DNA from: CAWUKT01 sp964352215
GTDB lineage: Bacteria > Bacteroidota > Bacteroidia > J057 > JADKCL01
Length of the DNA: 64,000 bases
Direction: 5' to 3'
Assembly: GCA_964352215.1 (NCBI GenBank)
Contig: CAYGRE010000006.1
Coordinates: forward strand, 40,953-104,952
Positions within the stretch are counted from its first letter, which is position 1. The number at the start of each line of letters is the position of its first letter. Below, piece after piece: positions 18,327-26,824 of the stretch. Under the pieces are notes generated by a model that did not search any database, was not told where the DNA came from, and saw only the letters and a program-made list of their open reading frames with translations. The position numbers and the translations under genes were made by a program.

Positions 18327-19838
18327 TCAACCTCGCCCGCGGGATGATGGTCCCCGGCTGCCTCCCCCACCACTGCTGCTTTCGGAGCGTGAACTACCAC
18401 TGCTGTAGCGACTTCCTCCACTGCGGCTACTGCCGGAACGTGAACTTCCACCACCACGGCTACTGCCACCGCGACCGCCACCGCCACTGCGGCCACCGCC
18501 ACGGTATCCACCGCCACCGCCACCACCGCCACGACTGCCACCACCACCGCCGCCGGACTTGCTTTTCCCTTTGGCTTTGCCAAATGGTGCCGTCGCGATA
18601 TGGATGTCATGCCAGGGATGATCGCCTTCAACCGGAATCTCCTGCTGAATCAGCTTCTGGATATCCTTCAGATAGGGCTTTTCGTCCATATCGCAGAAGG
18701 AAATAGCAATCCCGCTTGCCCCCGCACGACCCGTCCGACCAATCCGGTGGACATAAGTCTCAGGAACGTTGGGAAGATCGTAGTTGATCACATGGGACAA
18801 CTCGGATACGTCAATGCCACGGGCTGCGATATCGGTCGCTACCAAAACGTGGAGATTACCATCCTTGAAAGCTCCCAGGGCGCGTTGCCGCTGAACCTGA
18901 GACTTATTGCCGTGAATCGCACTGGAGCGAATGCCGGCACTGTTCAGTTTCCGAACAATCTTGTCGGCACCATGCTTGGTACGTGAGAAAACCAGGGCAG
19001 AATCCACCTCGTCGGTACCCAGTAAATGGACCAACAAGCTGACCTTGCTCTTCTTTTCTACAAAGTAGATCGCCTGCTCTACCCGCTCCGCCGTCGTCTG
19101 CTCAGGCTGGATTGTGACCTTCTGAGGATCACCCAGAATCTTTTGCGAAAGCCGCACGATGTCGGGAGGCAAAGTCGCTGAGAAGAAGAGGGATTGCCGC
19201 TCGGTGGGGAGTTGGGCAATGATCCGCTTGATATCTGGCAAAAAGCCCATATCGAGCATCTGATCTGCTTCGTCCAGGACAAAGTATTCGATGTCTTTCA
19301 GTGAGATGTATCCCTGGTTGATCAGGTCCAGGAGGCGCCCCGGAGTGGCGACCAGGGTGTCCACACCCTGGCGCAGGGCCTGGGTTTGGCCGTGTTGCTT
19401 GACACCCCCAAATATCGTGGTATGTCTCAGTGAGGTGAACTTACCATAGTCGGTAAAGCTCTCACCGATTTGAATTGCAAGTTCTCGTGTAGGAGTTACC
19501 ACCAGGGCCCGAACCTTGCGGTTGTCCCGGACATTGCGCGTAACACGCATTTTGCGGCCATCACGACCATCTCGATCATCACGGCTGTCGCGACCGTTGC
19601 GATGGTCACGACCATCACGGCCATCGTCATGACCTGAACGATCCAGGTACATGCTTTGGATAATCGGAATCGCGAACGCTGCTGTTTTACCCGTACCCGT
19701 CTGGGCACATCCCAATAGATCGTTACCACCCAGAAGGATGGGGATAGATTGTTCTTGAATAGGGGTGGGATTTGTATAACCTTTTGCTTCCAGAGCCTTC
19801 AAGATGGGCTCGATAATTTCTAGATCTTTGAACGTCAT
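18327..19838 (-). CDS. DEAD-box RNA helicase, RhlE-like, with Gly-rich C-terminal tail
   Basis: 503 residues. ATP-dependent RNA unwinding in ribosome assembly or mRNA decay. Motifs: Q motif near 21-28 (YTNPTPIQ), motif I AQTGTGKT (45-52), PTRELA, DEAD near 187-191, SAT, and HRIGRTGRAG near 365. Between motifs I and Ia lies a low-complexity insert (about 66-108) of RDGRD-type repeats. The last 80 residues are a Gly/Ser/Arg tail (RGGG, SGGGG), typical of RNA-binding RGG tails. The gene faces the tRNA-Pro terminator and diverges from ligA. Confidence 0.94.
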   Translation of the reverse strand: MTFKDLEIIEPILKALEAKGYTNPTPIQEQSIPILLGGNDLLGCAQTGTGKTAAFAIPIIQSMYLDRSGHDDGRDGRDHRNGRDSRDDRDGRDGRKMRVTRNVRDNRKVRALVVTPTRELAIQIGESFTDYGKFTSLRHTTIFGGVKQHGQTQALRQGVDTLVATPGRLLDLINQGYISLKDIEYFVLDEADQMLDMGFLPDIKRIIAQLPTERQSLFFSATLPPDIVRLSQKILGDPQKVTIQPEQTTAERVEQAIYFVEKKSKVSLLVHLLGTDEVDSALVFSRTKHGADKIVRKLNSAGIRSSAIHGNKSQVQRQRALGAFKDGNLHVLVATDIAARGIDVSELSHVINYDLPNVPETYVHRIGRTGRAGASGIAISFCDMDEKPYLKDIQKLIQQEIPVEGDHPWHDIHIATAPFGKAKGKSKSGGGGGGSRGGGGGGGGYRGGGRSGGGGRGGSSRGGGSSRSGSSRSGGSRYSSGSSRSESSSGGGGSRGPSSRGRG

Positions 19839-20003
19839 TCTAAATATATAAGCTACAAAGATAAGCTAATTGTACCGATATCAAGCTAAACCATTAAAGT
19901 ATACACTTTAGGAATCCAACCTATCCACAATTGACCAAGCATAACTCCCTCCCCCAATCCCTTTCATTTTCATAAATTTGCCCACAAAGGAATCAATTTA
20001 GAC

Positions 20004-22004
20004 ATGTCCCAGATCCAAGAACGAATTGATCAGCTTGTCGAGGAGCTGAAGGCCCACAACCACCGGTATTATATCCTGGCTCAGCCGACCATTACCGACT
20101 ACGAATTTGACAAATTGCTCAGGGAACTCCAGGATTTGGAAGACGCCCACCCGGAATTCAGAAGGCCCGATTCTCCCACCCTGCGGGTAGGCGGCGGCAT
20201 CACCAAGGAGTTCCAGAGCTTTACCCACGTACGTCCCATGCTCAGCTTGCAAAACACTTACTCCCGTGAGGAAGTGAATGACTGGTACACTTCGATCGGC
20301 AAACTCGTGGACGTGGACAAACTGACCTTCATCGTACAACATAAATTTGATGGAGTCTCCCTCAGCCTGCATTACCAGGATGGCCTCATGGTACGTGGCG
20401 TCACCCGCGGCGATGGCGTCCAGGGCGATGACATCACCACCAATGTCAAGACCATTCCCACCGTTCCCCTCGCCATCAGGAACCCCAAACTTCCCACCGA
20501 ATTCGAAGTAAGAGGCGAAGTGCTCATGCACAAGGGCGCCTTTGCGAAGCTCAATGAAGAACGGTTGGAAAATGGAGACGCTGCCCTCATGAATCCCCGC
20601 AATGCCACCGCCGGCACCCTGAAGATGCAGGATTCGGCAATAGTCTCACAGCGTCCCCTCACCTTCTATGCCTACTGGCTGGCCGCAGACCAGGGACTTC
20701 CCCCCTCCGACGGTGCCCAGCAGCAATTGTTGTCAGAAGCAGGCTTCCTCGCCAATGACAATGTAAAAGTCTGCCAGAACATCGACGAAGTATTCGACTT
20801 CATCAACCACTGGGAAACGGCCCGCCACGACCTCGACTATGAGATCGACGGCATCGTGATCAAAGTCAACGAAGTCCGGCAAAGGGAAGAGCTGGGATTT
20901 ACCTCCAAGTTCCCCCGCTGGGCCATTGCCTTCAAGTACGCAGCTGAACAAGCCGAGACCACCCTGGACCATGTCAACTACCAGGTCGGACGCACCGGCA
21001 CCGTCACCCCGGTCGCCAACCTCGTCCCCGTACTCCTGGCCGGAACCGTGGTCAAGCGTGCCTCCCTCTACAATGCCGACGAACTTGACCGCCTCGACCT
21101 CCACGAAGGTGACCGGGTCAAAGTGGCCAAAGGTGGAGAGATCATTCCCAAAGTTCTGTCCGTAATGACCGAGCACCGACCACCGGGAGCAGAACGGATC
21201 CGCATGCTGACCAATTGCCCCGAATGCAGCACCCCGCTGGCAAGAGATGAAGGAGAAGTCAACTGGTATTGTCCCAATTCCGAGACCTGCCCCCCCCAGG
21301 TAAAAGGCCGCATCGAGCACTACGCAGCCCGCAAAGCCCTCGACATCGACGGATTGGGAGAGAAGATCATCGAACAACTGGTGCTGGATGGCAGCGTCCT
21401 CCACTACGACCAACTCTACGACCTCACATACCAGCAAGTCGTTTCCCTGGACAGGTTTGCCGAGAAGTCGGCCCGCAACCTGATCGACTCCATCGAAAAG
21501 TCCAAGCAGGTCCCCTACCCCCGTGTACTATTTGGCCTCGGGATTCGTTTTGTGGGAGAAACCGTTGCGAAGAAATTGGCCAAACATTTCCCCCATATCG
21601 ACGACCTGATCAAGGCAGAAAAAGAACAGATAGTCGCCATCCATGAGATCGGAGAACGGATCGCGGACAGCGTGGTCGAATTCTTTTCCAAGCCAGAGAA
21701 CCGGATGCGGGTCGAAAAACTCAAGGCAATGGGCCTGCAAATGGAGCTGGCCGAAGAAGAAAAAGCTGTTTCTGCACTCCTGGGAGGTAAAAGCTTCGTG
21801 GTCACCGGAACCCTGGAAAATTTCAACCGGTCCTCCATCAAGAAAAGCATCGAAGCCAATGGCGGCGCGGTGAAAGGCTCCGTATCCTCCAAAACCGATT
21901 ACCTGCTGGTAGGAACTGACCCCGGAGATTCCAAAGTCACCAAAGCCCGGCAACATGAAATACCAATCATCACCGAAGAAGAGTATCTTGCAATGATTCA
22001 ATGA
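20004..22004 (+). CDS. ligA: NAD-dependent DNA ligase
   Basis: 666 residues, full length. It seals nicks in replication and repair using NAD+. The Ia domain (YYILAQPTITDYEFDKLL) is followed by adenylation Lys K114 in KFDG, the OB fold, a four-Cys zinc finger (CPECSTPL, then YCPNSETCPPQ), helix-hairpin-helix repeats, and a C-terminal BRCT domain (FVVTGTLENFNRSSIKKSIEANGG). The stop overlaps the start of the DUF6913 gene by 4 bp (ATGA), so ligA-DUF6913-dapA read as one operon. Start ATG 20004 gives the expected N-terminus. Confidence 0.98.
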   Translation: MSQIQERIDQLVEELKAHNHRYYILAQPTITDYEFDKLLRELQDLEDAHPEFRRPDSPTLRVGGGITKEFQSFTHVRPMLSLQNTYSREEVNDWYTSIGKLVDVDKLTFIVQHKFDGVSLSLHYQDGLMVRGVTRGDGVQGDDITTNVKTIPTVPLAIRNPKLPTEFEVRGEVLMHKGAFAKLNEERLENGDAALMNPRNATAGTLKMQDSAIVSQRPLTFYAYWLAADQGLPPSDGAQQQLLSEAGFLANDNVKVCQNIDEVFDFINHWETARHDLDYEIDGIVIKVNEVRQREELGFTSKFPRWAIAFKYAAEQAETTLDHVNYQVGRTGTVTPVANLVPVLLAGTVVKRASLYNADELDRLDLHEGDRVKVAKGGEIIPKVLSVMTEHRPPGAERIRMLTNCPECSTPLARDEGEVNWYCPNSETCPPQVKGRIEHYAARKALDIDGLGEKIIEQLVLDGSVLHYDQLYDLTYQQVVSLDRFAEKSARNLIDSIEKSKQVPYPRVLFGLGIRFVGETVAKKLAKHFPHIDDLIKAEKEQIVAIHEIGERIADSVVEFFSKPENRMRVEKLKAMGLQMELAEEEKAVSALLGGKSFVVTGTLENFNRSSIKKSIEANGGAVKGSVSSKTDYLLVGTDPGDSKVTKARQHEIPIITEEEYLAMIQ

Positions 22005-22552
22005 ATTGGTTACAGTCCATAAAGCACGATCACAGCCTCAAGGTTTTCCGGAACCGCGGGAAGCGGGTGAAGTTTCCCCACAGCTTCGTTGACTTCGAAG
22101 ATGCCAACCGGGTGGGCTTTATCGTAAATATTGGACTGATCTCGGGAGAGGAACTGGTCACATTTACCAAATACATCACCCGGCTGGAAGAACATGGCAA
22201 GAAGGTCCTGGTGGTGGAGCTCAATCTCCGCCGCAAGTCCGAACCCATGTTTTCCGGGAGCAGCGAATCCATCTTCATCAATCCCGCACAACTCAACTGG
22301 CTGGATTTCCCTTCGGTGACCTTGCAGCAAGAGATCAACCGGTTCAATTGCGATATCATCTTCAACCTGGATACCTCCGAGCGCATGACCTCCCGCTTCA
22401 TCTGTGGACTGTCCAATGCGTCCATGCGGGTGGGGGTACACGAAGAAGAATACGAAGGATATTATGAATTGATGCTCCAAATAGAAGCTGGAGCCAGGCT
22501 CAGGCAAATCCTGAATACCTTTGAAACCTACTCCAAAATGTTAAAGAAATGA
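22001..22552 (+). CDS. DUF6913-like conserved Bacteroidota protein
   Basis: 183 residues. I recognise the general pattern of a small alpha/beta Bacteroidota protein usually found just upstream of dapA and catalogued as DUF6913; its function is not known. Visible features are alternating hydrophobic strands (VGFIVNIGLI, KVLVVELNL, CDIIFNLDTS) and a closing helix. No catalytic motif is evident. It overlaps both neighbours by 4 bp (ligA before, dapA after), implying coupled translation. Confidence 0.7.
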   Translation: MNWLQSIKHDHSLKVFRNRGKRVKFPHSFVDFEDANRVGFIVNIGLISGEELVTFTKYITRLEEHGKKVLVVELNLRRKSEPMFSGSSESIFINPAQLNWLDFPSVTLQQEINRFNCDIIFNLDTSERMTSRFICGLSNASMRVGVHEEEYEGYYELMLQIEAGARLRQILNTFETYSKMLKK

Positions 22553-23442
22553 GTCCAATCCGTGGAACTGGTGTAGCCCTTGTCACTCCCTTTACCCCAA
22601 GTGGGGCCGTTGATATTCCCGCTTTGGGAAGACTGGTCAACCACATGATCGCGGGCGAAGTGGATTTCCTCGTGATACTGGGGACCACCGGAGAAGCCGC
22701 CACCCTCAGTGCTGAGGAGCGCAACCTTGTCCTCGACACCATCATCGAAGCCAACAACGACCACCTCCCCTATGTGATCGGCTGTGGAGGCAACAATACA
22801 GCTCAGGTGAGCCAGGACATCGCAGCCTTATCGGCCCGGTACAATCCTACCGCATTTCTCTCCGTTTCTCCCTATTATAACAAGCCCAGCCAGGCAGGCC
22901 TCTACGAACATTTCAAGGCCGTCGCCAACAATACCGACCGCGACATCATCCTGTACAATGTTCCCGGCCGTACCGCCATGAATATGCAGGCCGCCACCAG
23001 CCTCAAGCTGGCCCGGGACATCCCCAATATCAAAGCCATCAAGGAGGCCTCCGGTGACCTCGAGCAAGGCATGGACCTCCTCATGGGCCGCCCCAAAGGA
23101 TTCCGCGTCCTATCCGGAGACGACACCCTCACCCTGGCCCAATTGGGCACCGGCTTTGACGGCGTCATTTCCGTCGCCGCCAATGCCATCCCCCAGCAAT
23201 TCACCAGCATGGTCAACGCCGGCCTCTCCGGAGACTTTGAGCTGGCCCGCATCTACCAATACAAGATTCTCAAGCTGATGCGCCTCTTCTTTGCCGAGGG
23301 CAATCCCGCCGGCGTCAAAGTCGGACTCGAAGCGGCCGGAATCTGTGGAAAAGAGGTCCGCCTTCCTTTGGTACAGGCATCCGAAAAATTGGTGGCTGCG
23401 ATCCGGGAAGAGATGCAGCAATTGGAAGTGGTGGCCTATTAG
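22549..23442 (+). CDS. dapA: 4-hydroxy-tetrahydrodipicolinate synthase
   Basis: 297 residues. It condenses pyruvate with aspartate semialdehyde in lysine and meso-diaminopimelate synthesis. The (beta/alpha)8-barrel motifs are present: GTGVALVTPF, the GTTGEAATLS pyruvate-binding loop, Tyr136 in LYNVPGRT and Schiff-base Lys165 in IKEASG. The DAP made here feeds peptidoglycan. Last gene of the ligA-DUF6913-dapA unit, starting within the upstream stop (ATGA). Confidence 0.97.
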   Translation: MSPIRGTGVALVTPFTPSGAVDIPALGRLVNHMIAGEVDFLVILGTTGEAATLSAEERNLVLDTIIEANNDHLPYVIGCGGNNTAQVSQDIAALSARYNPTAFLSVSPYYNKPSQAGLYEHFKAVANNTDRDIILYNVPGRTAMNMQAATSLKLARDIPNIKAIKEASGDLEQGMDLLMGRPKGFRVLSGDDTLTLAQLGTGFDGVISVAANAIPQQFTSMVNAGLSGDFELARIYQYKILKLMRLFFAEGNPAGVKVGLEAAGICGKEVRLPLVQASEKLVAAIREEMQQLEVVAY

Positions 23443-23478
23443 AGAAGTGGTTGCTTGTTAAGAAGTGCTGACCTGCTA

Positions 23479-23520
23479 AAAAAAAACCGTGGATGCCTCC
23501 ACTTTGGAGACACCCACGGC
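23479..23520 (-). terminator. Rho-independent terminator (minus strand)
   Basis: Read on the minus strand, a long hairpin CCGTGGGTGTCTCCA / TGGAGGCATCCACGG (23488-23520, one mismatch) is followed by nine T (23487-23479). It ends transcription of the convergent minus-strand gene at 23558-24340 and could also separate it from dapA. Confidence 0.88.
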
Positions 23521-23557
23521 CGAAAAATCACCGACATCTTACTTACTCAGGTTCCGA

Positions 23558-24340
23558 TCAGGAACCCATGCTGGGGCCAGGATTGCCCCCACCGCCTTGG
23601 TTGGGATCGGAGGAACTTCCTCCCCCACCCTGGTTGGGATCGGTAGCAGCAGCACCTCCACCTTGGTTGGCATCGGTAGGATTGCCTCCACCACCTTGGT
23701 TGGACCCGGAAGCAGTGCCTCCTCCATCCTGGGTAGGATTACCAGAACCACCGGTTGGCGTCGGATTGGGACTGGTTGGGGGATTGCTGCCACCATTGGC
23801 AGTAGGACCATTGGCGGGACCGACAGGTGGGGTACCACCATTGTCTGCGGCAGGGCTGGTTCCCCCACCGTTATCGGCCCTGGAAGAACCCTGGGATTCG
23901 AAGCGGATCTCCGCTGCGGCCAGGTAAGGCGCCACCCCGGAAATACCCCGGCGGTTGGCATGCTGCATATTCCCGTAGATGTCCAGACTGTCACGCATCA
24001 AGTGATGACCGGCAATCAAACGGGTTTGGTTGGTCCGGGTGAGCAAAGACTTCAGGTAGGCCTCCAAATCGGAGAGTTGGAAGTAAAGCTCAAATCCGGC
24101 ATCATAATTCGCCTGGGGCAGGAATCCAGGCAGAAAGATGGGGAAGTCATCCACCGCTACTTTGATCTCACGGACAAAGCGAAGGTTTTCCGTTCCGATC
24201 CGCAGCATGCGGGAGATGTCCAGGGGACTTGCCCCCTGGTGGAAGTCAAAGATCTGGTCTACGGTAGCGAAGGCCATAGAAAGGTCAGTGACTTCGGTCG
24301 GAGTAAAGCTCCGATTGATACGACTGGTATTAAGGCTCAT
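23558..24340 (-). CDS. Hypothetical protein with Asn/Gln/Gly-rich repeat tail
   Basis: 260 residues, unrecognised. The first 150 residues are a soluble helical domain (MSLNTSRINRSFTPTEVTDL, then FLPGFLPQANYDAGFELYFQ, LDIYGNMQHANRRG). From about 150 on the protein is low complexity, with GTPP/ANGPTANGG and then four NQGGG-centred repeats ending GNPGPSMGS. There is no signal peptide or membrane segment. It is followed by a strong terminator. Two small minus-strand genes lie upstream, so these may form one transcript, but the heptamer repeat at 24364-24412 separates them. Confidence 0.72.
   Translation of the reverse strand: MSLNTSRINRSFTPTEVTDLSMAFATVDQIFDFHQGASPLDISRMLRIGTENLRFVREIKVAVDDFPIFLPGFLPQANYDAGFELYFQLSDLEAYLKSLLTRTNQTRLIAGHHLMRDSLDIYGNMQHANRRGISGVAPYLAAAEIRFESQGSSRADNGGGTSPAADNGGTPPVGPANGPTANGGSNPPTSPNPTPTGGSGNPTQDGGGTASGSNQGGGGNPTDANQGGGAAATDPNQGGGGSSSDPNQGGGGNPGPSMGS
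23584..23710. repeat. Degenerate tandem repeat encoding NQGGG units
   Basis: About four imperfect copies of a 30-36 bp unit containing CCACCTTGGTTGG (plus strand), spaced through the 3' end of the 260-residue gene. On the minus strand each copy reads as a DPNQGGGG- or DANQGGG-type peptide. Such repeats can change copy number by slippage. Confidence 0.75.
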
Positions 24341-24363
24341 AAGAACAAGGGGTTAAGGGTTAA

Positions 24364-24418
24364 AGATTAAGGATTAAGGATTAAGGATTAAGGATTAAGG
24401 ATTAAGGATTAAGGATAA
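24364..24418. repeat. Heptanucleotide tandem repeat (GGATTAA)n
   Basis: Six perfect GGATTAA units at 24371-24412, flanked by degenerate copies (AGATTAA before, GGATAAT after). It lies 24 bp upstream of the 260-residue minus-strand gene start. A related degenerate stretch (GGGTTAAAGATTAAGGATTTA) lies at 24671-24691. A promoter-proximal repeat of this kind is a candidate for length-dependent expression change. Confidence 0.9.
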
Positions 24419-24463
24419 TTGAAGTGTAAAGAACGATTTGGAGTTAAAGAACTAGCTACAAGT

Positions 24464-24643
24464 TCATTCAGCAGAAGCCCACCTCCCCAAGAGCTTGTAG
24501 AACTCAATTGCAGGCTTGGTAGCCACCAATTGACCGTTTACATAAATAAGAACCTGGGATCCGGTGACAACGATCTCGACCTTGCGTTCGAAATCCCACT
24601 CAGCAATGATGATGACGTGACCGCCTTGAATTTGATTTTCCAT
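24464..24643 (-). CDS. Small conserved-looking protein, 59 residues
   Basis: ATG at 24643 to TGA at 24464-24466. The product starts MENQIQGGHVIIIAEWDF and continues as clear amphipathic strands (VEIVVTGSQVLIYVNG) and a short C-terminal helix (AIEFYKLLGR), which looks like a real folded peptide and not a shadow frame. It lies between two other minus-strand genes (123 bp before the 260-residue gene and 38 bp after the 87-residue one). The family is unknown. Confidence 0.55.
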   Translation of the reverse strand: MENQIQGGHVIIIAEWDFERKVEIVVTGSQVLIYVNGQLVATKPAIEFYKLLGRWASAE

Positions 24644-24681
24644 AATAGAGAAAGGGTTAAGGTGAAAAATAGGGTTAAAGA

Positions 24682-24945
24682 TTAAGGATTTAGGGAAGGA
24701 TAAATAAATGGATCAGGATCAGACCAAACCATCGCACAGTGGCCACATTCCGACCCAGGGTCGGAACCGGCCTCCATGCTCAGGACAGGGTCCGGGGCTG
24801 GGGAAAACAAAGAGCATTGAGAGGCACCCAGGATCAAAACCGTACAGAGGATGATCAATAGTCGCGTACCAGAATGCTGTGCTTTCCCTGCGGGAAGCGA
24901 ATCGGTGATTTGAGCGAGGTTATTTTTGAGTTGTTTTGCAGGCAT
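24682..24945 (-). CDS. Small membrane or lipoprotein-like protein, 87 residues
   Basis: A basic N-terminus, one hydrophobic segment (LLIILCTVLILGASQC, about 29-44) ending in a Cys that could act as a lipobox (GASQC is imperfect), then a short Pro/Asp-rich tail with a CGHC motif (SECGHCAMVWSDPDPF). CxxC-type pairs can be redox or metal sites, but nothing more can be said. It is probably the first gene of the small minus-strand cluster, with phased direct repeats 58-115 bp upstream of its start. Confidence 0.5.
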   Translation of the reverse strand: MPAKQLKNNLAQITDSLPAGKAQHSGTRLLIILCTVLILGASQCSLFSPAPDPVLSMEAGSDPGSECGHCAMVWSDPDPFIYPSLNP

Positions 24946-25268
24946 AATTGTGAGTTCGTTTTTTCAATATGCCTGCAAGATGTGTCATAGCTCGAGAACG
25001 CATCTGCCTATAAGTACACTTCTGTGCCTTTCTCTGCCTATTTGTGCTTATTTCTGCCTATAAAGTACCGATGAGCCTCGGGCGAGGACCGGATTTGGTG
25101 GGTAAAAGAGTAATAGTTGGTAGTTAAACGGAGCGACCGGCGGGATGAAACCTTACCGCCAAACCGCGAACTTCTCGGTATCGGACAGGTCCCTGCCATT
25201 GCTTCTAAGCCGCGCGAAATAGATGGAAGGACTCAGACCTTCGGTGGGCAAAGAAAGCCAGTTGTAAA
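24946..25268. other. Intergenic region with helically phased TCTGCCTA repeats
   Basis: No gene seen in 323 bp. Three exact copies of TCTGCCTA start at 25003, 25033 and 25053, i.e. 30 and 20 bp apart (whole helical turns), with a degenerate TCTGTGCC at 25021. The outer copies continue as TATAAGT and TATAAAGT. They lie upstream of the 87-residue minus-strand gene and could be operator sites for a DNA-binding protein; that is inference. Confidence 0.55.
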
Positions 25269-26696
25269 TCACTTCACCAATTGCAGCCTACCAGTCTTGA
25301 CCACGGATTCACCCGACCGCAGCCGGTACAGGTACCAGCTTTCCTGAAGAGAGGTCAGGTCGATCCCCGAATGACGGTCTGATTCCCCCAACCAGGTGGC
25401 AACCCTTTGCCCCATCAGGTTATAGACTTCAATCGCCGCCGATTGCCCTTCTTCCAAGCCCAGCATCGGCGCGGTGAGTTGCTCCTCGTACAAGAGGTAG
25501 TTCACCACATCGGGATAATCGTAGGCAGGTGCCGCAGAGCAAATCCCCACATTGGCCAGGAATTCGCCTTGACAATTGACCTTGGCAAAGAAACCATCGC
25601 CGCCTGTATTACCAATAAAGGCCGCGCCCCCATCGGAAGCCATTTTCATATAGCGCACCTGTAAACTGGTGGGCCAATGCGCAGAATTATCCAGGATCAG
25701 GTCTCCTTCAGGAGAATATTTCTTCAGATTAGTCCCAATCGAAATTCCATTGGTTCGCGAAAACCCGACACAAACATTCTCATTGGGATCCAGGTCGATG
25801 GTGGCCTGATAGTGGGTTGGAATGCGCCAGATCAAATCAAAATCAGGTGAAAACTTAGCAACTTCTGCATCAGCAGTTTTCATCAAAGCATAAATCTCAC
25901 CCTTGGAATTCACCGCGAAAGAGCCCACTCCTCCATGTCTTGACAAGTGGTCTATCCGGGTACGCCACAATTCATTTCCTTCAAAATCTAATGCTTGAAA
26001 TGATGGGTCAAATTTGTAAGGTCCTTCTTCATAAGAAAAGTGCCCTCCAACCAGAATTTCCCCATTAATTCCCAAAGCCAGGCAAGTGGCCTGATCGGTA
26101 TAGGGGCCTCCCCATTCTTTGCGCCATAGGAGCCTTCCACTAGGGCTAAAACAGCCTACCAGCCACTTCCGCTCAGGGTCCTCAGAATAATGCAAAGCCT
26201 CACCGCAGAAAACAAGATTTCCATTGGGCAGGACAAGTAAATCAGTCACTTTGGCCCAATCCGGACCTGTAATTCGCTTTTTCCAAACTAGCTCTCCGCT
26301 ATCAAGGCTGACCTTAAGCACATTAAAAAAGGGGACGCCAACATCAGAGGTATTCACCCCCAAGTAAACAAAATTCGAATCAGTGCTCAACTCACCCACC
26401 ACCTTGAAAACAATGCCATCGTTGCGTGCAAAAATGGACCGGGGAGCCTGGCCATTGGAAAACTCCACCACCTGCACCGAATCCCAATAGGAATTGACGC
26501 GCACCGATATTTTATAGATACCCAGGAACCGATCAGGTCCCAGTTCCACAATGTCACGCCCGTCCTCCGTATTCCGCATACCCGGATAATCCCCATCGTT
26601 TACCCAGTTGTTATAGAACACACTTTGGGCAAACCCCATGCTGAAGCCGAGGCAGAGCAAGCCCGCACAAATGCTGTATATCTTAAAATGTCTCAT
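25269..26696 (-). CDS. Secreted beta-propeller protein with T9SS type A-like C-terminus
   Basis: About 475 residues from ATG 26696, chosen because it gives a clean signal peptide (MRHFKIYSICAGLLCLGFSMGFAQ); an upstream in-frame ATG at 26741 would bury it. The body has repeating blade-like units (GELVWKKRI, NGNLVFCGEAL, GEILVGGHFS, GGAAFIGNTGGDGFF), which fit a PQQ/Kelch-like propeller. The last 80 residues (IEVYNLMGQRVATWLG, YLYRLRSGESVVKTGRLQLVK) match a type A sorting domain for T9SS export. No enzyme motif seen. It lies just outside the left end of the BREX island. Confidence 0.82.
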   Translation of the reverse strand: MRHFKIYSICAGLLCLGFSMGFAQSVFYNNWVNDGDYPGMRNTEDGRDIVELGPDRFLGIYKISVRVNSYWDSVQVVEFSNGQAPRSIFARNDGIVFKVVGELSTDSNFVYLGVNTSDVGVPFFNVLKVSLDSGELVWKKRITGPDWAKVTDLLVLPNGNLVFCGEALHYSEDPERKWLVGCFSPSGRLLWRKEWGGPYTDQATCLALGINGEILVGGHFSYEEGPYKFDPSFQALDFEGNELWRTRIDHLSRHGGVGSFAVNSKGEIYALMKTADAEVAKFSPDFDLIWRIPTHYQATIDLDPNENVCVGFSRTNGISIGTNLKKYSPEGDLILDNSAHWPTSLQVRYMKMASDGGAAFIGNTGGDGFFAKVNCQGEFLANVGICSAAPAYDYPDVVNYLLYEEQLTAPMLGLEEGQSAAIEVYNLMGQRVATWLGESDRHSGIDLTSLQESWYLYRLRSGESVVKTGRLQLVK

Positions 26697-26824
26697 GGCA
26701 ATAACACAATATAACAATCTACCCAAACGGCGATCAGCCAAGTCGAAAAAAGTGACCCCAGCGGGGATATTTCGTACAAATGGTCTGGATTGGGTTACAG
26801 AGTGGGCTTGGTAATCTCTCCCCC

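Noticed and set aside
20733..21437. Antisense frame of 234 codons in ligA
   Set aside because: Shadow of a highly conserved core gene.
23489..24370. Plus-strand frame of 293 codons overlapping the 260-residue minus-strand gene
   Set aside because: The translation is mostly Gly/Ile/Thr repeats created by the antisense of NQGGG codons; the minus-strand gene has its own terminator and a normal soluble domain.
24419..24685. Plus-strand frame of 88 codons
   Set aside because: It is antisense to the 59-residue minus-strand protein, whose sequence looks like real strands and helices; the plus frame starts inside the heptamer repeat region and has no such pattern.
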